A stretch of 64,000 nt of DNA from Jannaschia pagri (GTDB taxonomy: Bacteria > Pseudomonadota > Alphaproteobacteria > Rhodobacterales > Rhodobacteraceae). Of the stretch, positions 6,699-16,034 are shown piece after piece (the stretch's first letter is position 1; each line of letters begins with the position of its first letter). Location: contig NZ_BPFH01000008.1 of NCBI RefSeq assembly GCF_019655435.1, forward strand, positions 43,735 through 107,734, in the 5' to 3' direction. A program made the translations under genes and the position numbers. Below the pieces are notes generated by a model. That model saw nothing but the letters and a program-made list of their open reading frames with translations, was not told the origin of the DNA and searched no databases.

Positions 6699-8918
6699 TC
6701 AGCCCGCTTCCAGACGTGCCAAGGCCACCAGCGCCTGACCATAAGCGAGGCCGCCGTCGCCTGGCGGCACCTCGCCCGGCAGGCACAGATCTAGATCGGA
6801 TAGGGCTTCCGCCACCAGCGTGAGCAGGGTGACGTTCTGAAAACACCCCCCCGACAGCGCGACGGTGCGGGTCCCGGCCTGGGTGGCGACCTGCCGTGCG
6901 GCTCGGGCGACCACATCGGCCAAGCCTGCGTGAAAGGCGCCCGAGATTTCTCCCACGTCGCGGCCCGCGTCCAGATCCCGCGCCAGCGCGCGCATCATCG
7001 GGGCAGGGTCGATCACCTGCCCATCCCAGCCGAACACATAGAGCGCGGCGGGGCGTGCCACGGCCTCCAGGGCCATCGCGGCCTCACCCTCAAAGCTCTG
7101 CCGGTCCCCACATAGGCCGAGACAGGCTGCCACGGCATCGAACAACCGCCCCGCGGATGAGGACAAAGGCGCCTGTGGCCCCCCCACCATGCGCCGCGCC
7201 ACGTGCAAAGGATGGTGCCCAAACAGCCGGTCGGCCAGCGCCTGCTCCCCCGCCGCGTCCAGCCGGACGAGGGCATTGCGCCAGGGCTCCGACTGGGCCC
7301 GGTCTCCGCCGATCAGCGGGGCGGGCGTCAGATGGGCGGCCCGGGTGACGGCGCCATAGCCGCCCATAAGGATTTCACCGCCCCACATCGTGCCATCCGG
7401 CCCCAACCCAAGCCCGTCCAGCACGATGCCAACGGCCACCTCGCCACGCCAACCGGCTTCGCCCAGGGCGGCGGCCATATGGGCATGGTGATGTTGCACG
7501 TCGATGACGGGAACACCCAACCGGTCCGCCTTGGCCCGCCCCAGGCGCGTGGACTGAAACGCGGGGTGCAGATCAACGGCAATCGCTTCTGGTCGATGGT
7601 CGAACAGGTCCGAGAGGTCCTCATCCGCGCGGGTGTAGTCGGCCAACGTCAAGGGGCTGCCCAGATCGCCGATGTGATGGGACAGCAGGGCTTGGCTGCC
7701 CTTCGTCAAGCAAATCGCGGCCTTTAACTCACCACCAGCAGCGAAGACCTGGGGTCCATCCAAGGGCAGGGGCAGGGTCCCCGGCACGCGTCCCCGCGCC
7801 CGTCGCATCACGAAAGGGCCGCGCGGACCGATGGCTTCGACCCCGTCATCCAAGCGCCGCGCAATATCGCGGTCATGCATGAGGAACGCGTCGGCAAAAG
7901 CCGCCAGGTCCCGGCGCGCGGCGTCATTGTCGGTCACTTGGGGATCGCCGGAGAGGTTGGCGGAGGTCATCAACAAGGGCCTCCCAACCGCACGCAGCAG
8001 TAAGTGGTGCAGCGGTGTGGCGGGCAGCATCCAACCCAATCGCGCCTGTCCAGGGGCCACGCCGTCGGGAAGCGCGTCGCCCTGCATGGGTAGCAAGACG
8101 ATGGGTGCCGCAGGGTCCGTCAGCCGCGCCTCGGCAGCCGCGCCGACCTGTGCGTACCGACCAATCATGTCGAGAGAGCCCATCAGGGCAAAGGGTTTCG
8201 CAGGCCGCCGTTTGCGCCTGCGCAAGGTGGCAAGCGCTGTGGCATTCGTGGCGTCGCAGGCCAGGTGGAACCCGCCCAACCCTTTGATCGCGACGATGGC
8301 GCCAGCGCGGAGCAAGGTGGCGGTGGCGGTGATCGGATCTCCGTCGTGGTCCGGCTCCAACCAGAGGCGTGGGCCGCAGGCGGGGCAGGCAATGGGCTGT
8401 GCGTGGAACCGCCGGTCGCGGGGGTCGTCGTATTCCGCGGCGCAATCGGCACACATGTCAAACCCGGCCATGGTCGTGTTCGCGCGGTCGTAGGGCAAGG
8501 CCCTCAGGATCGAAAGCCTTGGGCCGCAGTTCGTGCAGTTCGTGAAAGCGTAGCCCGCCCGTCGCCCGGACCCGCTGATTTCCTCCAGGCAGTCCGCACA
8601 GGTGGCCGCGTCCGGCGTGACCCGCGTGTCGGCCCCGCGCGGTCCGCTTTGGATGATCGAGAAGCCCTCGGCCAAGACATCCGCCGGGGTGCTTTCGACC
8701 GCATCGACGCGGGCTAGCGGCGGCGCCTGACCGCTCAGCGCGGTTTCAAAGGCGTCTAGGGCATCGCCCGCCACATGGATCAAGACACCTTCGGCGTCGT
8801 TCGCCACGGTGCCGCGCAGACCCATGTCATGGGCCAAACTCCAGACAAAGGGACGAAATCCCACACCTTGCACCTGGCCACGCACGCGGATGCGGCGTCC
8901 CTGCGCCGGGTCGGTCAA
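6699..8918 (-). CDS. hypF: Carbamoyltransferase HypF
   Basis: HypF (739 residues) makes the cyanide ligands of the NiFe site from carbamoyl phosphate. Domains in order: acylphosphatase-like (RVRGQVQGVGFRPFVW near the N-terminus); two zinc-finger segments (CADCLEEI...CTNCGPR and CADCAAEYDD...CPACGPR); a YrdC-like ATP-binding domain (AIVAIKGLGGFHLACDATN); and a Kae1-like C-terminal half with VQHHHAHMAAALGE. Length is normal. The start overlaps the hupV stop by four bases, so it belongs to the hupTUV-hypF transcript, as in R. capsulatus. The gap after it carries the hupS regulatory region. Confidence 0.97.
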   Translation of the reverse strand: MTDPAQGRRIRVRGQVQGVGFRPFVWSLAHDMGLRGTVANDAEGVLIHVAGDALDAFETALSGQAPPLARVDAVESTPADVLAEGFSIIQSGPRGADTRVTPDAATCADCLEEISGSGRRAGYAFTNCTNCGPRLSILRALPYDRANTTMAGFDMCADCAAEYDDPRDRRFHAQPIACPACGPRLWLEPDHDGDPITATATLLRAGAIVAIKGLGGFHLACDATNATALATLRRRKRRPAKPFALMGSLDMIGRYAQVGAAAEARLTDPAAPIVLLPMQGDALPDGVAPGQARLGWMLPATPLHHLLLRAVGRPLLMTSANLSGDPQVTDNDAARRDLAAFADAFLMHDRDIARRLDDGVEAIGPRGPFVMRRARGRVPGTLPLPLDGPQVFAAGGELKAAICLTKGSQALLSHHIGDLGSPLTLADYTRADEDLSDLFDHRPEAIAVDLHPAFQSTRLGRAKADRLGVPVIDVQHHHAHMAAALGEAGWRGEVAVGIVLDGLGLGPDGTMWGGEILMGGYGAVTRAAHLTPAPLIGGDRAQSEPWRNALVRLDAAGEQALADRLFGHHPLHVARRMVGGPQAPLSSSAGRLFDAVAACLGLCGDRQSFEGEAAMALEAVARPAALYVFGWDGQVIDPAPMMRALARDLDAGRDVGEISGAFHAGLADVVARAARQVATQAGTRTVALSGGCFQNVTLLTLVAEALSDLDLCLPGEVPPGDGGLAYGQALVALARLEAG

Positions 8919-10336
8919 TGGACCGTACAGACCATGCAGGGGTCGAAGCTGCGGACCACATGTTGGGTCGCTAGCGTCGCGTCCTCGCCATCGGCGGGCG
9001 TGCCCTCAAGCGCGGCTTCCAAAGGACCGGGCTGACCAGCGGCATCGCGCGGTGAAAAGTTCCAAGTCGTGGGCGCCACGATTTGATAGTTGGCGATCCT
9101 GCCATCCTCGATGCGAACCCAATGCCCAAGCGAGCCGCGCGCCGCCTCCACAAGGCCAACACCATGGCCTTGCTGAGGAAGGGTCACGTCGGACATGAAC
9201 GCCGCGCTTGGGTCGATGGTGCGCACCCAGTCTTCCAGTTGGATCTGCGTTCGGGCGATCTCTAGCAGGCGCCCGCCAATCCTGGCACGCACCCCGCCCT
9301 CGACCGCCAGGGCACGCGCCAAGGGGTGACCATCCACGGCATGCCGCGCCAAGGCGCCGACTTCGGCGGTCCGTCCAGCCAGACGCGGTGCCTTGCACCA
9401 GCTATAGGCGCTGTCGGCCATGTTCTCATCGGGCTCGGTCAAGCCGTCGTAGGGATGGGCCGCGTCCCCCAACATCCAGGAGCGTGTCAGATCCTCGGCA
9501 ATGTCGCCTGGGTCCACCCGCGACACGGCGCCCTCAGACAGCATGCCGGGCTTCGTCGCACGGCCGTTAAACATGGGATAGGCGCCGAACGACATGTATC
9601 TCTGGGGACCAATCCCCAGGGCCGCCAGATCTAGGTCTTTTGCGATCTCTAGGAACAGGCCCGCATCACCCGTGGACCAGGCGGCAAACTCGGCGACCGT
9701 GGTCAGGCCCGCGAAGGCTTCGAGGGAGTCGCCAAACAGCGCCTGTTCCAGATGGGCGCGGAACGCCCGGAGCGTCGCCCCCATGCGTACCTTGTCCGAC
9801 AGCGTGGGGGTACGCGTCATGCCCCCGGGTTGGATGGCCAGCGTATGGGGCCATTTGCCGCCCAACACGCCGGTGATGTGCATCAGCTTGGCGCGGGCCT
9901 CGACCGCCGCGCGTGCGCCGCTGCCCTTGGTGGCGGTAAACCGTTCGACCGCGCGGGCATGCCAAGGACGGCCAGCATAGGCCGCGCGGGCGAAGTCCGG
10001 CATGAAGAATAAATTGAAGTGCGTGACGTGGTCGGCGAGGTTCTCGACACCATGGAGGATCGCAGCCGCCAGTTGCGCCTGGGGCGGTGGGGTGGCCCCC
10101 GCCGCATCGGCCAGGGCGAAGGCTGCCGCCGCCGATTGGCTAATCGAACAAATCCCGCAGATCCGAGGCGTAATCGTCAGCGCGTCACGCGGGTCGCGGC
10201 CTTGCAGCATCACTTCGAACCCGCGAAACAGGGGCGCATTCACCTGAGCGGATCGCACTCGACCGTCTTCGATGTCGAGCGTGACCTCTAAATCGCCTTC
10301 GACCCGATTGAACGGGCCCACAACCAGTCGCGTCAT
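8915..10336 (-). CDS. hupV: H2-sensing regulatory hydrogenase large subunit HupV (HoxC type)
   Basis: The start at 10336 (MTRLVVGPFNRVEGDLEV) is chosen because it overlaps the hupU stop as ATGA and gives the family N-terminus. The 473-residue protein has nickel ligands in RICGIC (residues 59-63) and DPCMVC near the end. It stops exactly at the histidine of DPCMVCTVH, so there is no C-terminal peptide for a protease to remove. That is a defining trait of regulatory hydrogenases, which are made active without HupD-type cleavage. With HupU it forms the cytoplasmic H2 sensor that controls the HupT kinase. Confidence 0.96.
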   Translation of the reverse strand: MTRLVVGPFNRVEGDLEVTLDIEDGRVRSAQVNAPLFRGFEVMLQGRDPRDALTITPRICGICSISQSAAAAFALADAAGATPPPQAQLAAAILHGVENLADHVTHFNLFFMPDFARAAYAGRPWHARAVERFTATKGSGARAAVEARAKLMHITGVLGGKWPHTLAIQPGGMTRTPTLSDKVRMGATLRAFRAHLEQALFGDSLEAFAGLTTVAEFAAWSTGDAGLFLEIAKDLDLAALGIGPQRYMSFGAYPMFNGRATKPGMLSEGAVSRVDPGDIAEDLTRSWMLGDAAHPYDGLTEPDENMADSAYSWCKAPRLAGRTAEVGALARHAVDGHPLARALAVEGGVRARIGGRLLEIARTQIQLEDWVRTIDPSAAFMSDVTLPQQGHGVGLVEAARGSLGHWVRIEDGRIANYQIVAPTTWNFSPRDAAGQPGPLEAALEGTPADGEDATLATQHVVRSFDPCMVCTVH

Positions 10337-11325
10337 GTCTTCTCGCGTTTGGGTTGCGGGGGTACGGTGATCCGGTCTGAGGTCGCATTGGTCCCGATCC
10401 GCTTCGGCGTCGCCGCCTTGGAGAGGGACGCAAGGGCCATGAACCAGGCCTTTGGCATATCCGTCGGCAGCCCCACCGGAATCCCCGCAATCTTTGGGGT
10501 TTCGGTGAAGGTCAGGCGCGGGCTCTCGAACTCGGGCGCGGTGCAGGCGATGCAGGGATAGCCGCCCCGTGTGCAGGACCCGGACCCGTTCCAGGGGCGG
10601 ATGTTGCAATCGCCAACGGCTTGGGTGCCGATACACCCCAAGTTTTCCATCATGCAGCCCATGTCAGATAGTCGTTCCGCGCTGGCCTTATACTCGTAGA
10701 ATTCGTTCTTGGGGCAAGCATGGTGCACAAGATGATCGGCATAGAACCGGGGACGGCCCAACGGGTCAAGCGCATGTTCGGAAATAACCCCGTCGACCAG
10801 CAACATAAGGGTCTCGGTCACCCAGTTGGGATGCGTCGGGCAGCCCGCGATGTTGATCACCGGCAGGCCCGCCGGGTCGCGGAAATCGGGGGAGAGAACG
10901 CCGCCCTCCAGCGCGCCGTCGTATTGCAGGCCCATGGCTCCGGCGGGATTGCCGCCTGCCGCAGTCATCCCACCGTAGGCCGCGCAGGTGCCCACGGCGA
11001 CCACGTGACCGGCCAAGGGGGCCAGATCGCGCACCCAGTCCAGCATCGACCGTCCGGTGCCCGCGAACATCTGATAGCGACCCGTGCCCTTGGGCCCCGT
11101 CACGACGGAGCCTTCGATGGCCAGAATGTCCAAGGGAACCCGCCCCTCCAGCACATCCGCCAGCAGGTCACGCACTTCGGCGCCCGTGGCCTCTGACAGG
11201 GCAGGGTGCCACAGCAGGTCGATCCCTGCGCCGTCCAGAACGTCGAGAACACCGGGATTCTCAGCGCAGAGCAGGGACATGGTACAGCCTCCGCAGCCCG
11301 CCGATTGCAGCCAGAGCAGGTTCAT
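10333..11325 (-). CDS. hupU: H2-sensing regulatory hydrogenase small subunit HupU (HoxB type)
   Basis: A 330-residue Fe-S subunit that begins directly MNLLWLQSAGCGGCTMSLLCAE, with no Tat signal and no C-terminal membrane anchor, unlike HupS. This shows that it stays in the cytoplasm, as expected for a sensor. Cluster-ligand regions include VGTCAAYGGMTA, IAGCPTHPNWV, HHACPKNEFYEY, MMENLGCIGTQA and a C-terminal CTRGGYPCIACT. The gene overlaps both hupT (start) and hupV (end) by four bases. In R. capsulatus HupUV passes the H2 signal to HupT, which sets phosphorylation of HupR; no hupR is inside this window. Confidence 0.96.
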   Translation of the reverse strand: MNLLWLQSAGCGGCTMSLLCAENPGVLDVLDGAGIDLLWHPALSEATGAEVRDLLADVLEGRVPLDILAIEGSVVTGPKGTGRYQMFAGTGRSMLDWVRDLAPLAGHVVAVGTCAAYGGMTAAGGNPAGAMGLQYDGALEGGVLSPDFRDPAGLPVINIAGCPTHPNWVTETLMLLVDGVISEHALDPLGRPRFYADHLVHHACPKNEFYEYKASAERLSDMGCMMENLGCIGTQAVGDCNIRPWNGSGSCTRGGYPCIACTAPEFESPRLTFTETPKIAGIPVGLPTDMPKAWFMALASLSKAATPKRIGTNATSDRITVPPQPKREKT

Positions 11326-12635
11326 CGGGGGGCCTCCAGCGGCAGGGTCAAATCAAAGCGTGTGCCGGTCTCGCAGGGGATCAGGCGCAGGGTGCCGCCA
11401 TGTTCCTCGGCAATCTTATGGCTGATGGACAGGCCAAGGCCCGTGCCCGCGCCCACAGGCTTGGTTGTAAAAAACGGGTCGAAAATGCGCGCGGCGGCAT
11501 CCTCGGGAATGCCGGGGCCGTTGTCCTGCACAGTAACCAAAGCCATGCCTCTAGCGCGGCGCAGCGTCACCTCAACCTTTGGGGCGCGATGATCGGTCAG
11601 CGCGTCCATGGCGTTCTGCACCAGGTTCATCACCACCTGCTGTACGTGGCCCGAATTGCCCTGCACCGTGAGCCCGTGGTCCACGGTCACCGTCACGGGC
11701 ACACCGGACTTGGATCCGCGATCGACCCATTTCACCGCCACCTGCACCGCTTCGGCCAGGTCAAACGGCGCAATGGCACCGCCTCCATCGCCCGATAGGC
11801 GGCGCAGATCGTCCACGATGTCGCGGACCCGCTCCGCCCCGTCGCGGGCGCCGTCGATGGCCACGCGCAAGTTGCGCAAATCCCGCTCCAGCTTCAGATC
11901 CTGGCGCATGGCCACCAACTCCGCCCGCGGCGCGCCCGCTTCGACGGCGGCGAAATACGTCTCGAACCGTGCGAGGTATTTCTCCAGCGCGTGGGTGTTG
12001 GCGTAGACGAAGCTGATGGGATTGTTCAGCTCATGGGCCACCCCCGCCAAGAGGCGGCCGAGCGACGCCAGCTTTTCGTTGCGCACGATCTGGGATTGCG
12101 CCTCTTTCAGGGCCTGGTGGCTGTCTTCCAGTTCGGCGTAGGCCTGGCGCAACTCCGTCAACGGGCGCGCCAATAGGACGAAACCGTTGACGCGCCCCGC
12201 TTCGGTCATGCGCGGAAAGATCGCCACGTCAAAAGGGGCTGCGCCGTCGATCCCAGCCATCTGGCCCTCGAACCGCACTGTGGTCCGCGTTAGCCGTGCC
12301 TCTTCCAGGGCGGCGTCGGCGGCGGCCCGGTCTTCGGACACGAACAGATCGCAGGCCGCCCGTCCGGCGAGTGTGTCCGGTGACACGCCAAGCAGGTCCG
12401 CCGTGGATTGGCTCGCTTGCCGACAGGCGCCGTGGCGATCCAAGACCGCCATGACGTCGCCAATCGACGCTAGGATCGACGCAAGCAGGCGGCGGTGGCT
12501 GTCGAGTTCGGCGTTCTGCGCCTCCAGCCGTTCCTGGTAGCCGGTCAATTCGGAATAGGTCTGATCGACGGCGGCCAGAACCTCCGCCCAGGCTTGGGGC
12601 GGCATCGCATCGGTGGAGAAGAGCGAGGTCGACAT
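11322..12635 (-). CDS. hupT: Sensor histidine kinase HupT
   Basis: This 437-residue soluble kinase has no transmembrane segment. An N-terminal coiled region is followed by a PAS domain (about residues 48-160, with ILASIGDVMAVLDRHGACRQAS). The phosphoacceptor His201 lies in AGVAHELNNPISFVYANTH. The ATP-binding boxes follow: an N box (QVVMNLVQNAMDAL), a G1 box (VQDNGPGIPEDAAARIF), and F/G2 (FFTTKPVGAGTGLGLSISH). It is the first gene of hupTUV-hypF and is divergent from selD. It is expected to autophosphorylate without H2 and to lose that activity when HupUV binds H2. The cognate HupR must lie outside the window. Confidence 0.95.
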   Translation of the reverse strand: MSTSLFSTDAMPPQAWAEVLAAVDQTYSELTGYQERLEAQNAELDSHRRLLASILASIGDVMAVLDRHGACRQASQSTADLLGVSPDTLAGRAACDLFVSEDRAAADAALEEARLTRTTVRFEGQMAGIDGAAPFDVAIFPRMTEAGRVNGFVLLARPLTELRQAYAELEDSHQALKEAQSQIVRNEKLASLGRLLAGVAHELNNPISFVYANTHALEKYLARFETYFAAVEAGAPRAELVAMRQDLKLERDLRNLRVAIDGARDGAERVRDIVDDLRRLSGDGGGAIAPFDLAEAVQVAVKWVDRGSKSGVPVTVTVDHGLTVQGNSGHVQQVVMNLVQNAMDALTDHRAPKVEVTLRRARGMALVTVQDNGPGIPEDAAARIFDPFFTTKPVGAGTGLGLSISHKIAEEHGGTLRLIPCETGTRFDLTLPLEAPR

Positions 12636-12777
12636 GGGGACAGCCTACGCGACCAAGCGCCGCACGCCAACCGATGCTAAAGGCGCAAGACCGATCACGG
12701 TCCCGTGCCCGGGCCTATCGCCCCTGCGCGGGCCTGGATAGACCGAAGCCGATGACCAACGACCGAGGCTTAGCCCC

Positions 12778-14952
12778 ATGCGCGCCGACACTCCGCTCAC
12801 CCAAGACCTGCTTTTGATTGGTGGAGGGCATGCCCATGCGTTGGTCCTTCGTCGGTGGGGGATGGACCCGCTGCCTGGGGTGCGGCTCACGGTCATAAAC
12901 CCGGGCGCGACGGCCCCCTATAGCGGGATGCTGCCGGGCCATGTGGCGGGGCACTACAGCCGCGCGGCCTTGGACATCGACCTCGTGAGGTTGGCCCGAT
13001 TTGCGGGCGCTGCGGTCATCGACGGATACGCCCAGGGGATCGACCCCGAAGCCCGCCTGGTCCATGTGCCGGGACGTGCGCCGATTGCCTATGACGTGGC
13101 TTCGCTGGATGTGGGGATCCACGCGGAGATGCCAGAGGTCCCGGGCTTTGCCGACCATGGGACGGCGGCTAAACCGCTGGGACACTTCGCCGACCGCTGG
13201 CGCGACTTCCTCGCCCGCGCCTGTGCCGGGGCCGTCGCGCCCGAGGTTGCGGTGATTGGTGGCGGCGTTGCGGGCATTGAACTGGCGCTGGCCATGGCCC
13301 ATGCGTTGCGCCAAGGCGGGTGTAAGCCCGAGGTCACCGTCGTGGAGGCCGCCGAGGCTCTAACCGGCGTTGGCGACGCCGCCGCAGCGCGTCTGCGGGC
13401 CGCGATGGCCAGCTATGGTGTGACCCTTCGCGCGGGTGTTCGCGTGATGCAAGTGGAGGCCGATCACCTGCGCCTGGACGACGGCAGTAGCTTACCCGCA
13501 CGGTTCACCACAGGGGCGGCGGGTGCGCGGCCCCATGGCTGGCTAGCAGCCTCGGGCTTGCCACAAACCGATGGCTTCGTGCGCGTCGACAGCCGCTTGC
13601 GGGTCGAGGGGTTCGATGACCTCTTTGCCGTCGGCGATTGCGCCCATATGACCCATGCCCCGCGCCCCAAGGCGGGGGTCTTTGCCGTGCGCCAAGCGCC
13701 CGTCTTGCACGGGAACCTGCGCGCCGCGTTGCGCGGCATGGGCGGGCTGACGCCCTTCGTGCCCCAAAAGCGATATCTGAAACTCATTTCGCTGGGCGGG
13801 CAGGAGGCTTTGGCGGAGCGGGGCGGGCTGACCCTGTCGGGACCCTGGCTCTGGCGAGTGAAGGACCGCATCGACCGGGCCTTCATGGATAGCCTCAACG
13901 ACTTGCGGCCCATGGCGCCTGACCCCCTCCCGCAGGAAAGGGCCCGCGGGGTGCGGGAGTTGTCAGCGCCCCTGTGTTCAGGCTGCGGGGCTAAGGTCGG
14001 AGGCCATGCCTTGTCGGATGCTTTGGCCGGGCTGGCGGGCCCCCAGCGTGATGACGTTCTGGCTGGACCGGGCGATGATGCCGCCGTGCTGCGCCATGGA
14101 ACTGGGCAGCAGGTCCTGACGGTCGACCATCTCAGAGCGACAACCGGCGACATGGATCTGTTTGCCCGAATCGCGACCGTCCATGCCCTGGGCGACGTCT
14201 GGGCCATGGGCGCGGCGCCCCAGGCGGCCCTGGCCAGCGTGACCCTGCCGCGCATGTCCGAGCCCCTGCAACGGCGCAGCCTGGACCAGATCCTGACCGC
14301 CGTATCGGAGGTCTTGCGCGCAGAAGGGGCCGACCTTGTCGGGGGGCATTCCACCATGGGCGCCGAGATGACCTTGGGCTTGAGCCTGACGGGTTTGACC
14401 GAGGGCGAAGGTATCGGGCAGGGGGGCGCCCGACCGGGGGATGCCCTGATCCTCACACGGCCCCTGGGGGCGGGGACGCTTCTGGTGGCGGAAATGGCCG
14501 GGCGGGCCTCTGGTGATGATATTCTGTCGATGCTGCATCGGATGGCGCAGCCCCAGGGCGCGGCGGCGCGTCTGTTGGTCGGCGCAGGAGTTCGGGCCAT
14601 GACCGATGTCACAGGCTTTGGGCTTGCCGGACACCTCATGTCCATGTGCCAAGCCAGCGGCGTTGCTGCCCATGTGGATCTGGCGGCTCTGCCTATCTAC
14701 GCCGGGGCGGAAGTTGCGCTTGCCGCCGGGCACCTCTCGACCCTCCATGGACCGAACGCGCGTCATGTGCCTTTGGCCACGGAGACCCCAAGGGCCGCGC
14801 TGCTACACGACCCACAAACAGCGGGTGGTCTGTTGGCGGCGGTGCCCCAAGCGGCGGTCGCGGACGCTTGTGCGGCCCTGGTGGACGCGGGCCACACGGG
14901 CGCGGTTATCGGTGAGATTGTGGCTGGGGCGCCTCGGATCACCCTGTCTTAA
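12778..14952 (+). CDS. selD: Selenide, water dikinase SelD fused to an N-terminal FAD/NAD(P) oxidoreductase
   Basis: A 724-residue fusion. Residues 1 to about 390 form an NDH-2-like flavoprotein: a dinucleotide motif (LLLIGGGHAHALVLRRWG), a second Rossmann motif (VAVIGGGVAGIELALAMA), and the FAD-closing FAVGDCAHM block. From about 397 on it is a complete SelD: the catalytic pair is Cys403 and Lys406 in CSGCGAKVGG, followed by DDAAVL, GDVWAMGA and VTGFGLAGHLMSM. SelD makes selenophosphate from selenide and ATP. The fused oxidoreductase may supply reduced selenium, but this is inference. The active-site residue is Cys, not selenocysteine. The gene converges with mnmH, the two stops sharing a TTAA. 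Confidence 0.95.
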   Translation: MRADTPLTQDLLLIGGGHAHALVLRRWGMDPLPGVRLTVINPGATAPYSGMLPGHVAGHYSRAALDIDLVRLARFAGAAVIDGYAQGIDPEARLVHVPGRAPIAYDVASLDVGIHAEMPEVPGFADHGTAAKPLGHFADRWRDFLARACAGAVAPEVAVIGGGVAGIELALAMAHALRQGGCKPEVTVVEAAEALTGVGDAAAARLRAAMASYGVTLRAGVRVMQVEADHLRLDDGSSLPARFTTGAAGARPHGWLAASGLPQTDGFVRVDSRLRVEGFDDLFAVGDCAHMTHAPRPKAGVFAVRQAPVLHGNLRAALRGMGGLTPFVPQKRYLKLISLGGQEALAERGGLTLSGPWLWRVKDRIDRAFMDSLNDLRPMAPDPLPQERARGVRELSAPLCSGCGAKVGGHALSDALAGLAGPQRDDVLAGPGDDAAVLRHGTGQQVLTVDHLRATTGDMDLFARIATVHALGDVWAMGAAPQAALASVTLPRMSEPLQRRSLDQILTAVSEVLRAEGADLVGGHSTMGAEMTLGLSLTGLTEGEGIGQGGARPGDALILTRPLGAGTLLVAEMAGRASGDDILSMLHRMAQPQGAAARLLVGAGVRAMTDVTGFGLAGHLMSMCQASGVAAHVDLAALPIYAGAEVALAAGHLSTLHGPNARHVPLATETPRAALLHDPQTAGGLLAAVPQAAVADACAALVDAGHTGAVIGEIVAGAPRITLS

Positions 14953-16034
14953 CGGGACGCCTCTGACGGTCCGGAGGCCTGCAACGCAGTGCTATCCGTG
15001 GCGAGGCTCAGGGCTTGATCAGCGGCGCGGGCCAGGTCCTCTGGTCCGAGATCGCCAAGCTGAAGCGTCCCAAGCACGCGCCGATCCGCGCCGGAGGGGC
15101 GGGCATAGCGGGGATCATAGTGGTCACGGATCAGCGCCTCGGCCAGGGTGGTGAGCGTACCCGTGCGCGCAAGGTCGTGCCACTCTTCAATTCGGTCTCG
15201 CGGATGATAGGGGCGTAGCCTGTCGATCCGGTCGGCCAAAAGCGCCGCATCGGCGGTGAGGTCCGGGTAGGTCGTCAGCAGAAAACGCGCGCGCGCCGCC
15301 GCAGGCGCCTTGACCTGGATCACCGGAGCCTCGGACATCGCGCGCCACACCGATGGCGGTACTTTCAGCCGCCCGATGGCGTTGCTCTCGGCCTCCAAAA
15401 ACACGGGGCGGTCGGGGGACAGATCATGGAGAACGCGGGCCAATCGGCTTTCGAACATCTTTTGGGCAGGCTGCTCTTCGGCCAGCCCCCCGAAATTGGA
15501 GCCCCGGTGCCGGGCCAGGTCCTCCAAGTCGACAACCTGACCGCCCGCCTTGGCGATGGCTTGCAAAAGCTGCGTCTTGCCCGTCCCGGTTCCGCCGTCG
15601 ACCACGATCAGCCGGTGCGGCAGAGCGGCCTCATAGAGCTGGGCATGGACCAAGTGGCGATAGCTGCGGTAGCCCCCCTCAACCACCCGCACCCGCCAGC
15701 CAATCTGAGCGAGGATGGTGGCGAAGGACCCAGACCTTTGCCCGCCGCGCCAGCAATAGGCCAGCGGGCGCCAGCCGCCGTCCCGGTCCGCCAGAGCGCC
15801 TTCGATATGGTTGGCCGCGTTCCGCGCCACCAGAGCGGCCCCGATCTTGCGGGCCAGGAAACGGCTTTCGCGCACGTAGATCGTGCCGACCCGCGCCCGC
15901 TCCGCATCGGATAAGACGGGCAGGTTTATCGCGCCTGGAATGTGATCGACGGCGAACTCCGATGGCGCCCGGACGTCGATGATATCGTCGAAGGGCAAGG
16001 TGGCGTCGGGCAACGCGGTGAGGCTGTGGCGCAT
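14949..16034 (-). CDS. mnmH: tRNA 2-selenouridine synthase MnmH (SelU/YbbB)
   Basis: A 361-residue enzyme that replaces sulfur by selenium at the wobble 2-thiouridine of some tRNAs, using selenophosphate from SelD. The N-terminal rhodanese domain (residues 1 to about 130) holds the catalytic Cys94 in YCWRGGQRSGS. A P-loop (GGTGTGKT, residues 147-154) follows at the start of the C-terminal ATPase-like domain. A strong GGAGGAG site precedes the ATG. Its convergent position against selD, sharing stop-codon bases, links the two functionally. No selA, selB or selC was found here, so in this window the only visible selenium use is tRNA modification. Confidence 0.95.
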   Translation of the reverse strand: MRHSLTALPDATLPFDDIIDVRAPSEFAVDHIPGAINLPVLSDAERARVGTIYVRESRFLARKIGAALVARNAANHIEGALADRDGGWRPLAYCWRGGQRSGSFATILAQIGWRVRVVEGGYRSYRHLVHAQLYEAALPHRLIVVDGGTGTGKTQLLQAIAKAGGQVVDLEDLARHRGSNFGGLAEEQPAQKMFESRLARVLHDLSPDRPVFLEAESNAIGRLKVPPSVWRAMSEAPVIQVKAPAAARARFLLTTYPDLTADAALLADRIDRLRPYHPRDRIEEWHDLARTGTLTTLAEALIRDHYDPRYARPSGADRRVLGTLQLGDLGPEDLARAADQALSLATDSTALQASGPSEASR

